Positions 61,477 to 64,000 of a stretch of 64,000 nt of DNA are shown one piece after another. The position numbers were made by a program, and so were the translations under genes. Under the pieces are notes generated by a model. The model saw only the letters and a list, made by a program, of their open reading frames with translations. It ran no database searches and was not told the origin of the DNA. Source of the stretch: Peribacillus frigoritolerans_B (lineage in GTDB: Bacteria > Bacillota > Bacilli > Bacillales > DSM-1321); assembly GCF_044762665.1 (NCBI RefSeq), contig NZ_JBIWES010000002.1, positions 248,001 through 312,000 on the forward strand, written 5' to 3'. The first letter of the stretch is position 1, and each line of letters starts with the position of its first letter.

Positions 61477-61485
61477 GCTCAGCCA

Positions 61486-61518
61486 GTCGGACCGTTTTTC
61501 CCGGTCCGGCTTTTTTTA
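61486..61518 (+). terminator. Terminator of prfB
   Basis: GTCGGACCG/CGGTCCGGC stem (one wobble) followed by seven T. Confidence 0.88.
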
Positions 61519-61629
61519 TGATTTCCTTTTTAACGAATCTTGGCTGACATTTACAGGATTGAAAAGGGATGCTCTGCCTCGTTCGGCCAATACTAGATAA
61601 TAATGATGGTTCGAGGAGACTTATGCAAA

Positions 61630-62493
61630 ATGAAGAGAAGATATCGGGAGCAGAGGCACCCTTTCATTCAAAAGTTAACGGAGTATGGACTGGTGATTGT
61701 CGGTTCGTCCATAATTGCCATTGGTTTTAATGTATTTTTACTGCCTAACCAGGTCGCATCCGGAGGGGTCAGCGGGATTAGCACGATTCTCGATTCAACT
61801 CTCGGTTGGGAGCCGGCTTACGTTCTTTGGGGTTTTAATATCCCTTTGTTCATTGCGGGGCTTATTATCCTCGGAAGGCATTTCGGAGCCAAAAGCCTGA
61901 TTGGAACCTTGTTTCTACCTTTAGTGGTATTTCTGACAAAGGATTGGGATGCATGGACGAATGATGCATTGCTTGGTTCCATTTGCGGGGGTATGATGGT
62001 CGGGCTTGGGCTGGGGATCGTCTTTCGCGGCAAGGGTTCCACGGGGGGTACCGATTTGGCGGCACAGATTTTCCATAAGTATACCCATCTGTCATTGGGG
62101 ACCTGTGTGGCTATCATTGATGGAATCATCGTTTTAAGTGCTGCCATCGTTTTTGATATTGAAAAAGGGCTTTATGCATTGATTGGATTGTATGTGACAA
62201 GCAAGACGATCGACCTCGTCCAGATTGGATTGAACCGTTCGAAGATGTCACTAATCATCACGAATAAAGAAATGGAAGTAAGGGATGCTATCATACATGA
62301 GCTGGACCGGGGTGTAACAGGCATATCCGGGTATGGCGGCTATACGGATGATACTCGTCCAATTTTGATGTGCGTAATAGATCAGTCGGAATTCACCAAA
62401 TTGAAACAATTGGTGAAACTCGTTGACCCTAAAGCGTTTGTAATTGTAATGGACGCATCGGAGGTACTTGGGGAGGGTTTTAAACTGGATTGA
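61630..62493 (+). CDS. YitT family membrane protein (YvjA-like)
   Basis: 287 residues (B. subtilis YvjA: 281). Five or six helices in the first ~190 residues include the repeated small-residue motif NQVASGGVSGIST and GLGIVFRGKGSTGGTDLAAQ; a C-terminal DUF2179 domain (about 200-287, ELDRGVTGISGYGGYT, RPILMCVIDQSE) follows. Its function is unknown; the position between prfB and cccB is as in B. subtilis. ATG 61630 has GAGGAG 11 bases upstream; the frame is open nine codons earlier without a site. Confidence 0.85.
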   Translation: MKRRYREQRHPFIQKLTEYGLVIVGSSIIAIGFNVFLLPNQVASGGVSGISTILDSTLGWEPAYVLWGFNIPLFIAGLIILGRHFGAKSLIGTLFLPLVVFLTKDWDAWTNDALLGSICGGMMVGLGLGIVFRGKGSTGGTDLAAQIFHKYTHLSLGTCVAIIDGIIVLSAAIVFDIEKGLYALIGLYVTSKTIDLVQIGLNRSKMSLIITNKEMEVRDAIIHELDRGVTGISGYGGYTDDTRPILMCVIDQSEFTKLKQLVKLVDPKAFVIVMDASEVLGEGFKLD

Positions 62494-62542
62494 AATTGGT
62501 ATAATGTTCTTGTGCTGGTATAAATCAGAGGGGGTAAATTCA

Positions 62543-62884
62543 ATGAAAATGAAGTGGTTAGCATTAGTTCTGGGTACTTCTTTGGCCTTGGCTGCATGCG
62601 GTGGGAACGATGATGCTGCAGATAAAGAGCCTGCAAGTGAAAATAATGAAACGACTACGGCAGGTGCCGGTGATGCCGCAAAAATTTATGAAAACAAATG
62701 TTCAAGCTGCCATGCAGTGAATCTTGAAGGCGGCGTGGGACCGAACTTAACGAAGGTCGGATCTAAGCTTTCAAAAGAAGACATTGAACAAGTCATTGCG
62801 AATGGTCAAGGTGGAATGCCGAAAGAAATAATCAAGGGCAAGGAAGCGAGCATGGTCGCTGAATGGCTTGCTGGACATAAATAA
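62543..62884 (+). CDS. cccB: Cytochrome c-551, membrane-anchored lipoprotein
   Basis: 113 residues (B. subtilis CccB: 112). Lipoprotein signal (LALAACGG), an Asp/Glu/Thr-rich linker, then a single-haem domain with CSSCH and the methionine ligand in GQGGMPKEI. It passes electrons to a terminal oxidase on the outer membrane face. AGGGGGTAAATTCA precedes the ATG. Ends at a terminator. Confidence 0.93.
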   Translation: MKMKWLALVLGTSLALAACGGNDDAADKEPASENNETTTAGAGDAAKIYENKCSSCHAVNLEGGVGPNLTKVGSKLSKEDIEQVIANGQGGMPKEIIKGKEASMVAEWLAGHK

Positions 62885-62890
62885 TGATTA

Positions 62891-62925
62891 ATGAAACGTC
62901 CTGCTTAGCGGGACGTTTCATTTGG
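62891..62925 (+). terminator. Terminator of cccB
   Basis: ATGAAACGTCC/GGACGTTTCAT 11-bp perfect stem with a 9-base loop. The following 62926-63176 is AT-rich; TATAAT at 63068 is the probable -10 for ftsEX. Confidence 0.82.
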
Positions 62926-63176
62926 CCTCCTTTAAACCCTCGAAACAACTACGGTCACTCCCTTTATCAAGCAATCAAATCCTGGAATTATTACATAGAT
63001 GTTGATATATGTCTAACTGAAATGAAACTGTAATATTTTTTATGCTTAATTTGACAAAATATGATGTTATAATGTTTCTGTGCTCAAGTAAGAGAGATTC
63101 CTGTCAGATTTCAGTGAAAATTGTCGAAAAGCTGTAGATACATAGTTATAATCCAAGCAAATTAGGTGGTTTTAGA

Positions 63177-63863
63177 ATGATAGAAATGATAGATGTGAAA
63201 AAGACATACCCAAATGGCGTAATTGCCATTAATGGAATCAATGTGAAAATAAAGCCAGGCGAGTTCGTTTATGTAGTGGGTCCGAGCGGTGCCGGAAAAT
63301 CGACCTTCATCAAAATGATGTATAGGGAAGAAAAGCCTACAAGCGGTAATATCTTGGTCAATGGTCTTAGCCTGCCAAGTATCCGCAATTCGAAAGTTCC
63401 TCTATTCCGCCGTAATATCGGTATGGTATTCCAAGATTTTAAACTCCTTCAAACATTCACTGCATATGAAAATGTTGCTTTTGCCATGGAAGTTATTGAA
63501 AAGGAACCAGAAGAAATCAAAAAGAGAGTCATGGAAGTCCTTGATCTGGTTGGCATTAAACATAAAGCGAGAATGCTGCCTTCCGAGTTATCTGGTGGGG
63601 AACAGCAAAGGGTTGCAATAGCCCGTTCGATCGTCAATGATCCCAAGGTAGTCATAGCCGACGAGCCTACAGGTAATCTTGATCCCGAAACATCATGGGA
63701 AATCATGAACATATTTGAAGAAATTAATAAACGCGGAACTACACTTGTCATGGCCACACATAATAGGGACATCGTCAACAATATTAAGCGACGTGTCATT
63801 GCCATTGAAAGTGGAAAAATAGTTCGCGATGAACATCGAGGTGATTACGGATATGAAATTTAG
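63177..63863 (+). CDS. ftsE: Cell division ABC transporter ATPase FtsE
   Basis: 228 residues, the usual size. Walker A VGPSGAGKSTF, Q-loop VFQDFKLL, signature LSGGEQQRVAIA, Walker B VIADEPTGNLD and the switch His in ATHNRD. With FtsX it controls peptidoglycan hydrolases (CwlO in B. subtilis). AGGTGG precedes the ATG. Its end overlaps the ftsX start. Confidence 0.95.
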   Translation: MIEMIDVKKTYPNGVIAINGINVKIKPGEFVYVVGPSGAGKSTFIKMMYREEKPTSGNILVNGLSLPSIRNSKVPLFRRNIGMVFQDFKLLQTFTAYENVAFAMEVIEKEPEEIKKRVMEVLDLVGIKHKARMLPSELSGGEQQRVAIARSIVNDPKVVIADEPTGNLDPETSWEIMNIFEEINKRGTTLVMATHNRDIVNNIKRRVIAIESGKIVRDEHRGDYGYEI

Positions 63864-64000
63864 AACATTGCTCCGTCACTTCCGTGAAAGTTTTAAAAAT
63901 ATTGGCCGTAATGGTTGGATGACGTTTGCTTCAGTCAGTGCAGTAACGGTCACTCTAACTTTGGTTGGCGTCTTTTTAGTGCTCATGATGAATTTAAATC
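63853..64000 (+). CDS. ftsX: Cell division ABC transporter membrane subunit FtsX, 5' part
   Basis: The first 49 codons are in the window: MKFRTLLRHFRESFKNIGRN, then the first membrane helix (VTVTLTLVGVFLVLMM). The ATG overlaps the ftsE end by 11 bases, with GAGGTG 9 bases upstream. The gene runs off the right edge. It gates the extracellular hydrolase with FtsE. Confidence 0.9.
   Translation, partial: MKFRTLLRHFRESFKNIGRNGWMTFASVSAVTVTLTLVGVFLVLMMNLN

Overview
The window is a chromosomal segment of a Gram-positive, flagellated member of the Bacillaceae. From about position 30500 the gene order follows the Bacillus subtilis teichoic acid - degSU - comF - flagellin - secA - prfB - ftsEX region. 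The interspersed repeats, the PlcR-type regulator and the SecA2/SLAP pair point to a Peribacillus- or Bacillus cereus-like soil bacillus rather than B. subtilis itself. That placement is inference, because no rRNA is present. No tRNA, rRNA, CRISPR array or intact insertion sequence was seen.

Layout. 1-3500: the end of a SWIM zinc-finger gene, a transposase scrap, then a compact signalling module. The module has a PlcR-like HTH/TPR regulator, a divergent 37-residue secreted pro-peptide carrying the motif ELPGLY twice, small unknown genes, and four copies of an 18-bp dyad that look like operators. 3500-18700: a CorA-like membrane protein, the lipoprotein transpeptidase PbpC, a SpoIID/LytB protein, an alkaline phosphatase, SecA2 with a SLAP-domain partner, an LTA-synthase-like enzyme, an LCP ligase and a LysM/NlpC-P60 endopeptidase. 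18800-37800: wall teichoic acid and glycan genes (tagD-tagB, a fused double TagF-like polymerase, a broken glycosyltransferase, a TagF-like enzyme, tagGH, a three-gene GT4/MurJ-like/O-antigen-ligase cassette, tagA, a GT4 gene, tagO, a second LCP gene). An 11-bp-periodic array resembling PhoP boxes lies upstream of tagD. 38000-44900: yvyE, degS, degU, degV, comFA, comFC, yvyF. 45000-55100: flgM, flgN, flgK, flgL, yviE, fliW, csrA, hag, flaG, fliD, fliS, fliT, with sigma-D promoters before flgM, hag and flaG. Between hag and flaG lies a 193-bp tandem repeat broken by an assembly gap of N. 55300-64000: hpf under overlapping sigma-B and sigma-H promoters, a small zinc ribbon, a c-di-GMP-I riboswitch leading into a SinI-like gene, convergent sinR, secA, prfB with its programmed frameshift, a YitT-family gene, cccB, ftsE and the start of ftsX.

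How it fits together. Most of the window makes and remodels the cell envelope or switches between motile and sessile life. DegSU, FliW/CsrA, FlgM/sigma-D and SinI/SinR are all motility or biofilm controls. The most unusual items are (1) the c-di-GMP riboswitch placed directly in front of a sinI homologue, which would tie the second messenger to the SinR switch, and (2) the PlcR/PapR-like quorum-sensing module with a duplicated pheromone motif and its own operator family.
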